Assembly: GCF_035594035.1 (NCBI RefSeq)
Contig: NZ_CP141588.1
Span: 1,302,001-1,366,000, forward strand
DNA length: 64,000 nucleotides
Source of the DNA: Sphingomonas sp. LY54
Lineage (GTDB): Bacteria > Pseudomonadota > Alphaproteobacteria > Sphingomonadales > Sphingomonadaceae
Reading direction: 5' to 3'
Below, piece by piece: positions 1 to 7,546 of this stretch. The position numbers and the translations under genes were made by a program. The notes below the pieces were generated by a model, which saw only the letters and a list, made by a program, of their open reading frames with translations, searched no databases and had not been told where the DNA came from. Every line of letters starts with the position of its first letter. The first letter of the stretch is position 1.

Positions 1-406
1 AGCGCCCGACCCACGCTTTCTGGCCGGAGAAATAGCTGTCGGTCAGAGCGAAGAAATTGGCCGGCCCCGCGCAGCGGCTGAGCAGGGCGGCAGTCACGTC
101 ATACGGATCGCGCACGAAATTGCGGAATTCGAAGCTGACGCGACCGCTCTTCACATATTTGGAGAGCAATTGCGGGACGCCGACCTCGGCGAAGCGCGCG
201 CAATGATCGCAGGTGAGCGAGCCATATTCGACGAGCTTGGTCGGCGCGGCCGGATTGCCGACGCGGAAGCCGCCCTCCGGCGTCGCCACCACGACGCGAG
301 TCCAGTCCCTGGCGGCCGGCGCCTTGCTCGCCGGCGCCGCAATGGCCGGCAATCCCGCCGGGACGAGCGCGGCCGCTGCGAGGCCGAGGAGGAAGGCGCG
401 CTTCAT
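1..406 (-). CDS. DsbA-like thiol oxidase, partial (C-terminus beyond window)
   Basis: Periplasmic thioredoxin-fold protein of the DsbA family, cut by the window edge after about 135 residues. It begins with a signal peptide (about residues 1-23, MKRAFLLGLAAA then Ala-rich) and carries the redox motif C66-D-H-C69 in the context YGSLTCDHCARF. The protein is closely related to the lipoprotein encoded just upstream: both share a TPxGGF..GNP stretch before the active site and a RNFVRDP stretch after it. Its ATG shares one base with the stop of that gene (TGATG), so the two are surely co-transcribed. It should oxidise cysteines in exported proteins. DsbA versus a DsbG-like isomerase role cannot be settled without the C-terminus. 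Confidence 0.85.
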   Translation of the reverse strand, partial: MKRAFLLGLAAAALVPAGLPAIAAPASKAPAARDWTRVVVATPEGGFRVGNPAAPTKLVEYGSLTCDHCARFAEVGVPQLLSKYVKSGRVSFEFRNFVRDPYDVTAALLSRCAGPANFFALTDSYFSGQKAWVGR

Positions 407-1155
407 CAGTCGAGCGCCTCGCGGATCTTCGGCTCGAGCGTCGCCCAGTCTGCCGTGTTCTGGACCAGCTCGCCGTTGATCAGGAAGGCCGGCGTGCCGG
501 GAATCTGGTAGGTCGAGGTCGCCTTCTGGTTCATGTCGACCAGCTTCTGCAGCGCTGCCTGGTCGGCAAGGCAGGCCTGCGCCTTCTCGGTCGGGATGCC
601 GCGGAGGCGGACGAAATCGACCAGCCCGGCCTGCTCCGCCATCGCGCCGACGGCCTGCGCGGGGGTCGCCGACTGAAGCTGCTGCTGCTGCGCCGGCGTC
701 ATCTGCTGGAGCTTGCCGATCCACTCCTGCTGGGCCGCGAAGATCTGGTCCGTCAGCTTGAAGAAGGGGGTGGCGCCGCCGCAGCGTGCGAGCAGGGAGG
801 CGGCAAGATCCGCCGGATCGCGGACGAAGTTGCGCAGCTCCAGGCTGACCTGGCCGGTCTTGATATATTTGTCGGTGAGCGCGGGAATGCCCTGTTCGGC
901 GAAGGTCGCGCAGTGGCCGCAGGTCATCGACGCGAACTCGACGACCTTCACCGGTGCGTCCGGATTGCCCATCAGGAAGCCGCCGTCCGGCGTCTCGCTG
1001 ACGACCTGGGCCCAGTCGCCGCCGTTCGGCGCCGGGATCGCCGCGATCGGCTCGTTGCCGGCGGCCGCCGTGGCATTGCCGTCGCTCGCGCCGTCGCCGC
1101 AGCCGGCCAGGAGCAAAGCCAGCGTCATCGTGCCGGCGGTCATCAAAGCCTTCAT
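406..1155 (-). CDS. DsbA-family thiol oxidase, lipoprotein
   Basis: A 249-residue thiol:disulfide oxidoreductase of the DsbA family. Residues 1-19 form a lipoprotein signal with lipobox LLAGC (Cys19), so it should be anchored to a membrane rather than be soluble. The redox site is C79-G-H-C82 and the cis-proline loop is T221-P222 (GTPAF). The helical insert contains a short Gln-rich run near residues 155-165. It is sandwiched between a DUF721 gene one base upstream and a second DsbA-like gene that overlaps its stop codon. A pair of related oxidases suggests paralogues formed by duplication, one lipid-anchored and one soluble. Confidence 0.88.
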   Translation of the reverse strand: MKALMTAGTMTLALLLAGCGDGASDGNATAAAGNEPIAAIPAPNGGDWAQVVSETPDGGFLMGNPDAPVKVVEFASMTCGHCATFAEQGIPALTDKYIKTGQVSLELRNFVRDPADLAASLLARCGGATPFFKLTDQIFAAQQEWIGKLQQMTPAQQQQLQSATPAQAVGAMAEQAGLVDFVRLRGIPTEKAQACLADQAALQKLVDMNQKATSTYQIPGTPAFLINGELVQNTADWATLEPKIREALD

Positions 1156-1156
1156 T

Positions 1157-1735
1157 CTACCCTCTCAATTTGCCGACGACCGGAATCGCCATCATGGTGC
1201 CTGCTAGCGGCGCGGCCTCCTTGGCCGCAACCCCGCGCGCAACCGATTCGAGCACGGCGCGCAGTTCCGGATCGGCGATCGCCCTCAGGCTGTCGCCAAG
1301 CTCGGCCGGAATCGGCCGCAGCGACGGCGGCGCGACGCGCGGCTTGGCCTTGGCCGCCTTGACCGCGCCCTGCTTGAACGCGACGCGGCTCACCGCCGGA
1401 TAGCCGAAAAAGCGGTTCACCCGCTCTATGATCACCGGGGCGACATGCTGCATCATCGGCCCGTGCGCGCCCTCGATCAGGAGGTTGAGCACGCCTTCGG
1501 ACTTGCGCCCGGCCGGGAACTTGATCGATTCGGGCGAGGAAATGCCGGCATAGCGCTCGCCGACGATCTCCGGCCAGCGGCTCACCACCGACGACTGGAC
1601 GAAGCCGAAACGGCGGAAAGCCGCGCGCCCGACGTCCGGAACCATGTCGGAAACGGCACGGGCGCGCATTGCGCGCCGCGGCTCGTCCGCTTTCTTTTTG
1701 ATCGTCCCGCCCGGTTTCTTCATCCCGGCCAGCAT
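1157..1735 (-). CDS. DUF721 (DciA-like) protein
   Basis: A 192-residue cytoplasmic protein with a DUF721 domain in its first 120 residues (FGFVQSSVVSRWPEIVG is typical). In other bacteria DUF721 proteins of the DciA type help load the replicative helicase DnaB; that role is inferred here from the family, not shown by the sequence. The N-terminus is Lys/Arg-rich (residues 5-28), which suits nucleic-acid binding. An alternative ATG lies at 1723 (residue 5). Only 14 bases separate its start from the divergent mutY start, so both promoters must lie inside the neighbouring coding sequences. The two dsbA-like genes follow directly. Confidence 0.75.
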   Translation of the reverse strand: MLAGMKKPGGTIKKKADEPRRAMRARAVSDMVPDVGRAAFRRFGFVQSSVVSRWPEIVGERYAGISSPESIKFPAGRKSEGVLNLLIEGAHGPMMQHVAPVIIERVNRFFGYPAVSRVAFKQGAVKAAKAKPRVAPPSLRPIPAELGDSLRAIADPELRAVLESVARGVAAKEAAPLAGTMMAIPVVGKLRG

Positions 1736-1749
1736 GGCATAGGCGGGCC

Positions 1750-2784
1750 GTGCCCGTCGATGCCCCGAATCTCCTTTTGCGCTGGTATGACTCGAACGCG
1801 AGGTCGCTTCCGTGGCGCGTCCGCAGCGGCCGGCCCGACCCCTATCGGGTGTGGCTGTCCGAGGTGATGCTGCAGCAGACGACGGTCGCCGCGGTCAAAG
1901 GCTATTACGAGACCTTCACGACGCGCTGGCCAAATGTGGCCGCGCTCGCCGCCGCCGATGAGGGCGACGTGATGGCCGCCTGGGCGGGGCTGGGTTATTA
2001 TGCCCGGGCGCGCAACCTGATCGCCTGCGCCCGCCGCGTGGTGGCCGACCATAAGTGCCATTTTCCGGACAGCGAGGCGGCTTTGCTGACGCTTCCCGGC
2101 GTCGGCCGCTATACCGCCGCGGCGGTGGCCGCGATCGCCTTCGATCGGCGCGCCGTGGTGGTCGACGCCAATGTCGAGCGGGTCGTGTCGCGGCTGTTCG
2201 CCGTGCAGCAAGCGTTGCCCGCGGCGCGGCCGGCGCTGAACGCCCTCGCCGATTCGATCACCCCGGCGGCGCGCTGCGGCGACTTCGCGCAGGCGATGAT
2301 GGACCTCGGCGCCACCATCTGCACGCCGCGCAAGCCCGCATGCACCGCCTGCCCCTTGTTCGACGGCTGCGCCGCCCGGCGCGAAGGCCGACCCGAAACC
2401 TATCCGATCAAGGCCGCCAAGCGGCCGCGCCCCAGCAAGCGCGGCAATGCCTATTGGCTGCAGCACGACGGCCACGTGCTGCTGGTACGCCGCCCGGGCG
2501 AGGGAATGCTCGGGGGGATGCTCGGCCTGCCGACCGGAGCCTGGGACGCGGAAACACTGCCCGGCGACGGCGCGCCGGCCAGCGCCCAATGGGACGAGGC
2601 GGGCGCGGTCGATCATGTCTTCACCCATTTCGCATTGAACCTGACGCTCTATTGCGCGGCGGCCGAGCGGCGCGAGCCGGCCGAAGGGACCTGGTGGCCG
2701 ATCGCGCGCATCCATGAGGCCGGGCTGCCGACCCTGTTCGCCAAGCTGGCGGCGCGAGGGGCGGCGTGGCAAGGGGCGGCATGA
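1750..2784 (+). CDS. mutY: A/G-specific adenine DNA glycosylase MutY
   Basis: Base-excision repair enzyme that removes adenine mispaired with 8-oxoguanine. The 344-residue protein shows the full family layout: catalytic Glu38 in SEVMLQQT, helix-hairpin-helix LPGVGRYTAAAV (about 115-126), catalytic Asp139 in VVVDANVERV, and the 4Fe-4S ligands C191-X6-C198-X2-C201-X5-C207. The C-terminal third (about 230-340) is the NUDIX-like domain that recognises 8-oxoG. A GTG start at 1750 gives the expected short N-terminal stretch before LLLRWYD. The stop overlaps the nudC start by ATGA, so the two oxidative-damage genes are translationally coupled. Confidence 0.95.
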   Translation: MPVDAPNLLLRWYDSNARSLPWRVRSGRPDPYRVWLSEVMLQQTTVAAVKGYYETFTTRWPNVAALAAADEGDVMAAWAGLGYYARARNLIACARRVVADHKCHFPDSEAALLTLPGVGRYTAAAVAAIAFDRRAVVVDANVERVVSRLFAVQQALPAARPALNALADSITPAARCGDFAQAMMDLGATICTPRKPACTACPLFDGCAARREGRPETYPIKAAKRPRPSKRGNAYWLQHDGHVLLVRRPGEGMLGGMLGLPTGAWDAETLPGDGAPASAQWDEAGAVDHVFTHFALNLTLYCAAAERREPAEGTWWPIARIHEAGLPTLFAKLAARGAAWQGAA

Positions 2785-3653
2785 GCTCTCCCCACCAGCC
2801 GGGCTTCACCGGCTCCGCGATCGACCGCGCCGACCATCTCCGCCTCGACACCGCCCGCATGGAGGCCCTGGCCGACGACCCGCGGGCGCGCCTGATGCTT
2901 CTCTCGATTCTCGATCCCGTGCTCGACGAGGAAGGCCGGCTCACCTGGTCCACGCTCGCCGAATATGGCGAGGGCGCCGACCTTATCTTCCTCGGCCTCG
3001 AAGATGGCGAGCCCCGCTTCGCGCCGCTGGTGCGCGCGGACGGCGTCTCGCGCTGGTCGGTCTATCCTTTGCTCGATCGGATGGCGGCCGGCGACGCGGC
3101 CTTGTGGGGCGCCGCGCGCAGCCTCAACGAGTGGCACAACCGCAACCGCTTCTGCAGCGCCTGCGGGGCTGGCACCGATCTGTTCCGCGCCGGCTGGGGC
3201 CGCAAATGCTCCGGCTGCACGGCCGAACATTATCCGCGCGTCGATCCGGTCGTGATCATGCTCGCCGAACATGAGGGCCGCGTGCTTCTGGGCCGCCAGC
3301 CGCAATATCCGCCGGGCCGCTATTCGGCGCTGGCCGGCTTTGTCGAGCCCGGCGAATCGATCGAGGAAGCGGTCGGCCGCGAGATCGCCGAAGAGGCCGG
3401 CGTGCGTGTGGGCGACGTTCGTTACGTTACAAGCCAACCCTGGCCGTTTCCCGGATCGTTGATGATCGCCTGCGTCGCCGCGGCGCAGGATGACGCGATC
3501 GCGCTCGATACCAACGAGCTCGAGGATGCGCGCTGGTTCGACCGGCCAGCGGTCGAAGCCGCCCTGCGCGGCGATGCCGACGCGCCGTTCAAGGCACCGC
3601 CGCGCTTCGCCATCGCCCATACTCTGCTGCGACGGTGGCTCGACGGCATTTGA
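2781..3653 (+). CDS. nudC: NAD(+) diphosphatase / NADH pyrophosphatase NudC
   Basis: NUDIX hydrolase of 290 residues that cleaves NAD(H) to NMN(H) and AMP, and in some bacteria removes NAD caps from RNA. The zinc ribbon ligands are C125, C128, C143 and C146. The NUDIX box spans about 186-208 (GFVEPGESIEEAVGREIAEE). The NADH-specific signature SQPWPFP follows at 218-224, which separates this family from generic NUDIX enzymes. I chose the ATG at 2781 because it overlaps the mutY stop (ATGA); an in-frame GTG at 2766 would add five residues without a reason. An N-terminal domain of about 115 residues precedes the zinc ribbon, as usual. Confidence 0.94.
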   Translation: MSSPHQPGFTGSAIDRADHLRLDTARMEALADDPRARLMLLSILDPVLDEEGRLTWSTLAEYGEGADLIFLGLEDGEPRFAPLVRADGVSRWSVYPLLDRMAAGDAALWGAARSLNEWHNRNRFCSACGAGTDLFRAGWGRKCSGCTAEHYPRVDPVVIMLAEHEGRVLLGRQPQYPPGRYSALAGFVEPGESIEEAVGREIAEEAGVRVGDVRYVTSQPWPFPGSLMIACVAAAQDDAIALDTNELEDARWFDRPAVEAALRGDADAPFKAPPRFAIAHTLLRRWLDGI

Positions 3654-3756
3654 CCCGTCTTGCCCCAATGCATTTGCCCTTCTAAAGGGAGCGCCAAATC
3701 AGTTCTTACGCGCACGCAATTCACGCGGTCGCGCGGCTCAGGAGGTTTCAAGCGGC

Positions 3757-4458
3757 ATGGACGATCGGTTCAACACCATTGCTGGCTGGGTGCTCGGCGC
3801 AGGCATTGTCGCGCTCGGCGCTTCGCTGGCGACCGGCGAGGTCTTCAAGTCACATCGCCCGCACGAAATGGGCTACCCGATCGAGGGCGTCGAGGTCGAA
3901 GGCGAAGGTGAAGGCGCTGCCGAAGCCCCGATCGCGACTTTCCTCGCCGCGGCCGATCCGGCCAAGGGCGCCGACGTGTTCAAGAAGTGCGCGGCCTGCC
4001 ACACCGTCGATCAGGGCGGCGCCAACGGTCTCGGCCCGAACCTGTGGGCAACGATGGGCAAGCCCGTCGCTCACGTCGCGGGCTACGCTTATTCGGACGC
4101 GCTCAAGTCGCACGGCGGCACCTGGGACTGGGAAGCCATGAACCAGTGGCTGATCTCGCCGAAGAAGTTCGCTCCCGGCACCAAGATGACCTTCGCCGGC
4201 CTCTCCAAGCCGGAAGAGCGCGCCAATCTGATGGCCTATCTCAACGCGCAGGGCAGCAACCTGCCGCTTCCGGCTGCTCCGGCCGCTCCGGTCGAGGGCC
4301 AGGACGCCACCGCCGAGGCCGCCGACGCAAACGCCACCAAGGCCGAGGACGAGCCGGTCCTCACCGAGGGCCAGGCCGCGATCCAGCCCAAGGGCACCGT
4401 TGGTGGCGAAGGCGCTCCGGCAGTGACCGGCCGCGACGAGCAGACCAAGACCAAATAA
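3757..4458 (+). CDS. Membrane-anchored c-type cytochrome
   Basis: A 233-residue cytochrome c of the CycM/c552 type. An uncleaved membrane helix occupies about residues 9-27, followed by an acidic linker. The haem site is C78-A-A-C81-H82, and the distal ligand is Met144 (GTKMTF). The haem domain ends near residue 165, after which comes an unusual tail of about 65 residues rich in Ala, Glu, Asp and Pro, probably unstructured. It likely shuttles electrons between the bc1 complex and the terminal oxidase. The ATG at 3757 follows AGGAGG at 3740-3745. A longer in-frame extension upstream is out of keeping with the family and was not used. Confidence 0.9.
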   Translation: MDDRFNTIAGWVLGAGIVALGASLATGEVFKSHRPHEMGYPIEGVEVEGEGEGAAEAPIATFLAAADPAKGADVFKKCAACHTVDQGGANGLGPNLWATMGKPVAHVAGYAYSDALKSHGGTWDWEAMNQWLISPKKFAPGTKMTFAGLSKPEERANLMAYLNAQGSNLPLPAAPAAPVEGQDATAEAADANATKAEDEPVLTEGQAAIQPKGTVGGEGAPAVTGRDEQTKTK

Positions 4459-4465
4459 GGCGCAT

Positions 4466-4498
4466 CGGGGATGGCGGGCCGCAAGGCCGCCACCCCCG
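4466..4498. terminator. Hairpin between convergent genes, likely bidirectional terminator
   Basis: A GC-rich stem-loop lies in the 57-base gap between the cytochrome c stop and the convergent LOG-family stop. Outer arms CGGGG/CCCCG flank an inner stem closed by a GCAA loop (GGCC-GCAA-GGCC). There is no clear U-tract on either side. Confidence 0.5.
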
Positions 4499-4515
4499 AA
4501 GCCTCTGTCGCCGCG

Positions 4516-5397
4516 CTATTTCGCGCAGGCCAGCACTTCGGCGTCGTGGGCGTAGAAGTCGCAGATATAGTCCCACGCTTCCTCGGCCGTCTCGACGAAC
4601 TTGAATAGATCGAGGTCGGCCGGCGCGATCACGCCCTCCTCGACCAGGGCGTCGAAACTGATCACGCGCTTCCAGAAATCCTCGCCGAACAGCAGGATCG
4701 GGATCGGCGAGATCTTCTTGGTCTGGATCAAGGTCAGCAATTCGAAACATTCGTCGAACGTGCCGAACCCGCCCGGGAACACGGCCACCGCCCGCGCGCG
4801 GATCAGGAAGTGCATCTTGCGCAGCGAGAAATAGTGGAACTGGAAGCTGAGCGACGGGGTCACATAGGGATTGGGCAGCTGCTCGAACGGCAGCACGATG
4901 TTGAGGCCGATCGATTCCTTGCCCTCGTCGCAGGCGCCGCGATTGGCCGCTTCCATGATCGATGGACCGCCGCCCGAGCAGACCACGAACTGCTTCTTGC
5001 CGTCCACTTCGGCGACCCGGCTGGCGATGCGGGCGAGGCGGCGCGCCTCCTCATAATATTTGGACTTGGCCTTGAGCCGCTCGGCGATCAGGCGCTGCTC
5101 GTCGGTCGCCGCGCCCGCGATCAGGGCGTCGGCTTTTTCCGGCTCCGGAATGCGCGCCGACCCGTACATGACCAAAGTCGATTCGATATTGGCCTCGTTG
5201 AGCATCAGCTCGGGCTTCAGCAACTCGAGCTGGAAGCGCACCGCCCGCAGGTCCGGCCGGAGCAGGAAGTCCATGTCCTGGAAGGCAAGGCGGTAGGCGG
5301 GATCCTCGGTCTGCGGGCTGGAGGTCGGCTGGTTGGCGACTTCGGCTTCTTCGCGGGCGGGGTGGAATACGCTCTTCGGCGGAACAGGATCGGTCAT
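4516..5397 (-). CDS. LOG family (TIGR00730) Rossmann-fold protein
   Basis: A 293-residue protein of the lysine-decarboxylase-like LOG family. The defining motif PGGFGTFDE sits at 208-216, preceded by SLRKMHF (191-197) and the nucleotide-binding CSGGGPSIMEAAN (140-152). Characterised members are phosphoribohydrolases that split nucleoside 5'-monophosphates, including cytokinin ribotides, into base and ribose 5-phosphate; PpnN of E. coli acts on purine nucleotides. About 70 N-terminal residues before the Rossmann core make it longer than short plant-type LOG proteins. The substrate cannot be read from the sequence. Confidence 0.85.
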   Translation of the reverse strand: MTDPVPPKSVFHPAREEAEVANQPTSSPQTEDPAYRLAFQDMDFLLRPDLRAVRFQLELLKPELMLNEANIESTLVMYGSARIPEPEKADALIAGAATDEQRLIAERLKAKSKYYEEARRLARIASRVAEVDGKKQFVVCSGGGPSIMEAANRGACDEGKESIGLNIVLPFEQLPNPYVTPSLSFQFHYFSLRKMHFLIRARAVAVFPGGFGTFDECFELLTLIQTKKISPIPILLFGEDFWKRVISFDALVEEGVIAPADLDLFKFVETAEEAWDYICDFYAHDAEVLACAK

Positions 5398-5421
5398 GTC
5401 CCTGCCCTTAGCGGCTGACGG

Positions 5422-6066
5422 CTAACGACAATAGGGGCCGCGGCCCATGTCGAAGTGAAAATGGTTTCGGTGCAGCGCATTCGCCTCGGGCCCGAGCGTG
5501 ATTCCAAAGCGCCGGCAGCCGGACTGGTGGACCGCGCGCAGGAAGCCGCGCACCTTCTCGTCCGACCCGTTCCAGCCGTCGAGCACAGTGATGCGCCGGC
5601 CGTCGGCGAGGGTGAAGGCGGAGATGTCGACCGCATTGGCACGGCCATGCTCGCTCAGCTTGCCGCCGGCCATGCCGTTGACCGGACGGCAGGCATAGGT
5701 GCCCATCGATTCGACCTTGGCGACCTGGACGCCGAGCCATTGCTGCGCCGCCGGCTGCACCGCTTCGCGCGACCAGCGCGCGAAGGTGCGGGCGAGCGGG
5801 CAGGTCATCGCGCCGAGATTGGTCACGGGCGTCCCGATCTCGAGCAACTGGACAGAGCCGAGCGCGGTGCAGCCGCCGCCGAAAGTGCGATCAGGCAAGG
5901 CTCGGAATTTCACGCCATCGCGCGATAGATCGGCAAGGCACTGGCGGATCACCGGGTCAGCGGCGACCGCGGTGGGCGGCGCGGGCTGCTGCGGCGCCGG
6001 GCGCTCCGGTTTGGGGACGCAGCCGGCCAGCAGCAAAGTCGCCAGAATGATCCCCCTACCCCACAT
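5422..6066 (-). CDS. Extensin-like C-terminal domain lipoprotein
   Basis: A 214-residue envelope protein with the extensin-like C-terminal domain (PF06904 type): conserved pieces include EHGRANAVDISAF, DEKVRGFLRAVH and NHFHFDMG at the C-terminus. These His/Asp/Glu-rich segments resemble metal-dependent D,D-peptidase folds, so a cell-wall role is plausible but unproven. I set the start at the ATG at 6066 because it produces a clean lipoprotein signal with lipobox LLAGC (Cys16); the longer frame beginning at 6120 adds 18 residues that would spoil the signal. A Pro-rich linker of about 20 residues follows the Cys. Confidence 0.85.
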   Translation of the reverse strand: MWGRGIILATLLLAGCVPKPERPAPQQPAPPTAVAADPVIRQCLADLSRDGVKFRALPDRTFGGGCTALGSVQLLEIGTPVTNLGAMTCPLARTFARWSREAVQPAAQQWLGVQVAKVESMGTYACRPVNGMAGGKLSEHGRANAVDISAFTLADGRRITVLDGWNGSDEKVRGFLRAVHQSGCRRFGITLGPEANALHRNHFHFDMGRGPYCR

Positions 6067-6230
6067 GCGCCGAAAAATGCCGGACGCAGCGCCGACCGGC
6101 AAGATTCGGCAAACCCTCAACGAGTCAAAGCGTTGCGCGAACGAGTCAGGGCGTTTGCGCGGCGCCGGGCCGACACGGGATCCCGAACATTGTTGACAGG
6201 AACGAGCGCGGCTCTAAGGCCGTCGGCGGG

Positions 6231-6271
6231 CCACGCCGTCCCAACGCGGCGCGTGCTCTCTGCAAGGAGAG
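6231..6271 (+). promoter_or_regulatory. Candidate serC leader RNA (two hairpins, SD sequestration)
   Basis: Two adjacent stem-loops precede serC. The first pairs CACG...CCG (from 6232) with CGG...CGTG (to 6255). The second, 6256-6271, pairs CTCTCT with GGAGAG around a GCAA tetraloop and buries the Shine-Dalgarno AGGAG six bases before the GTG start. A TTGACA hexamer at 6193-6198 could be the -35 box, putting the transcript start just before the first stem. The position and design fit the serC RNA motif reported upstream of alphaproteobacterial serC-serA operons, whose ligand I do not know. The match to that motif is from memory and was not scored. Confidence 0.55.
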
Positions 6272-6277
6272 AATACA

Positions 6278-7432
6278 GTGACGAACGTAAAGCCGGGTGC
6301 GCGGCCAGCGCGCCCTTATTTTTCTTCCGGTCCCTGCGCCAAGCCGCCGGGCTGGGCCGCCGAACATCTCGCCACCGGATCGCTGGGACGCTCGCACCGT
6401 TCCAAGCTCGGCAAGGCGCGTCTCGAACATGCGCTCGAGCTCACCCGCAAAATCCTCCGCGTCCCCGCGACGCACCGCATCGGCATCGTCCCCGGCTCCG
6501 ACACCGGCGCCGTCGAGATGGCCCTGTGGTCGATGCTGGGCGCCCGCCCGGTAACGATGCTCGCCTGGGAAAGCTTCGGTGAAGGTTGGGTCACCGATGT
6601 CGTCAAACAGCTCAAGCTCGACGCGACCGTCGTCAAGGCGCCCTATGGCGAGATTCCGGACCTCGGCGCTGTCGACCAGAGCCATGACGTCGTCTTCACC
6701 TGGAACGGCACGACCTCCGGCGCGCGGGTGCCGGACGGTGACTGGATCCGCGCCGACCGCGAAGGGCTGACCTTCGCCGACGCGACCTCCGCCGTGTTCG
6801 CCCAGGACCTCCCCTGGGACAAGATCGACGTCGCCACCTACAGCTGGCAGAAGGTGCTTGGCGGCGAAGGCGGCCACGGCGTCCTCATCCTCGGCCCGCG
6901 CGCGGTCGAGCGGCTGGAGAGCTACACGCCCGCCTGGCCGCTGCCGAAGATCTTCCGCATGACCAAAGGCGGCAAGCTGATCGAGGGCATCTTCAAGGGC
7001 GAGACGATCAACACGCCGTCGATGCTCGCGGTCGAGGATTATATCTACGCGCTCGAATGGGCGCAGGGCCTCGGCGGGCTTTCCGCCCTGATCGCACGCG
7101 CCGACGCCAACGCCGCCGCGCTCGACGCGTGGGTGCAGCAGACCCCCTGGGTCGATCATCTCGTCGCCGATCCCGCGATCCGATCGAACACCAGCGTCTG
7201 CCTGAAGTTTGCGGGCGATGCGGTGAAGGGCCTCGACACCGACGGCCAGCTCGCCTTGGTCAAGAAAATGGCCTCGTTGCTGGAAGCGGAAGGCGCCGCC
7301 TACGACGTTGCCGGCTATCGCGACGCGCCGCCGGGAATCCGCATCTGGTGCGGCGCCACCGTCGAAAGCGACGACATCGAGGCGCTCGGCCCCTGGCTCC
7401 ACTGGGCCTTCCACGAAGCGCGTAGCGCCTGA
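6278..7432 (+). CDS. serC: Phosphoserine aminotransferase SerC
   Basis: PLP-dependent enzyme (384 residues) of serine synthesis: 3-phosphohydroxypyruvate plus glutamate gives phosphoserine plus 2-oxoglutarate. The Schiff-base lysine is K192 in [16 protein letters not shown], and D168 (TFADATSA) should contact the pyridine nitrogen. The sequence starts [20 protein letters not shown], typical of the alphaproteobacterial form rather than the E. coli one. Translation begins at GTG 6278 after AAGGAGAG, which is part of a hairpin that can hide it. serA follows after a 114-base gap filled by a palindromic repeat, so the pair forms an operon. Confidence 0.95.
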   Translation: MTNVKPGARPARPYFSSGPCAKPPGWAAEHLATGSLGRSHRSKLGKARLEHALELTRKILRVPATHRIGIVPGSDTGAVEMALWSMLGARPVTMLAWESFGEGWVTDVVKQLKLDATVVKAPYGEIPDLGAVDQSHDVVFTWNGTTSGARVPDGDWIRADREGLTFADATSAVFAQDLPWDKIDVATYSWQKVLGGEGGHGVLILGPRAVERLESYTPAWPLPKIFRMTKGGKLIEGIFKGETINTPSMLAVEDYIYALEWAQGLGGLSALIARADANAAALDAWVQQTPWVDHLVADPAIRSNTSVCLKFAGDAVKGLDTDGQLALVKKMASLLEAEGAAYDVAGYRDAPPGIRIWCGATVESDDIEALGPWLHWAFHEARSA

Positions 7433-7442
7433 CCCTTTTCGG

Positions 7443-7526
7443 CGTCATCCCCGCGAAAGCGGGGATCCCGCTTCAACCCTGATATCGCTCCGGCGAAGCG
7501 GGATTCCCGCTTTCGCGGGAATGACG
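7443..7526. repeat. REP-like inverted repeat pair between serC and serA
   Basis: Two copies of a 31-base element face each other at 7443-7473 and 7496-7526, separated by 22 bases. The first starts CGTCATCCCCGCGAAAGCGG; the second is its reverse complement with two changes that fall at equivalent places. Each copy is itself palindromic (CCCCGCGAAAGCGGGG). This is the widespread proteobacterial REP/BIME-like motif, not a CRISPR. As RNA it would form a very long hairpin between two cistrons and may alter the serC:serA ratio or mRNA stability. Confidence 0.85.
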
Positions 7527-7546
7527 GAAACAAGGAAAACCGTCCC

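Noticed and set aside
7443..7526. CRISPR-like palindromic repeat
   Set aside because: Only two inverted copies, no direct repeats or spacers; it is REP-like.
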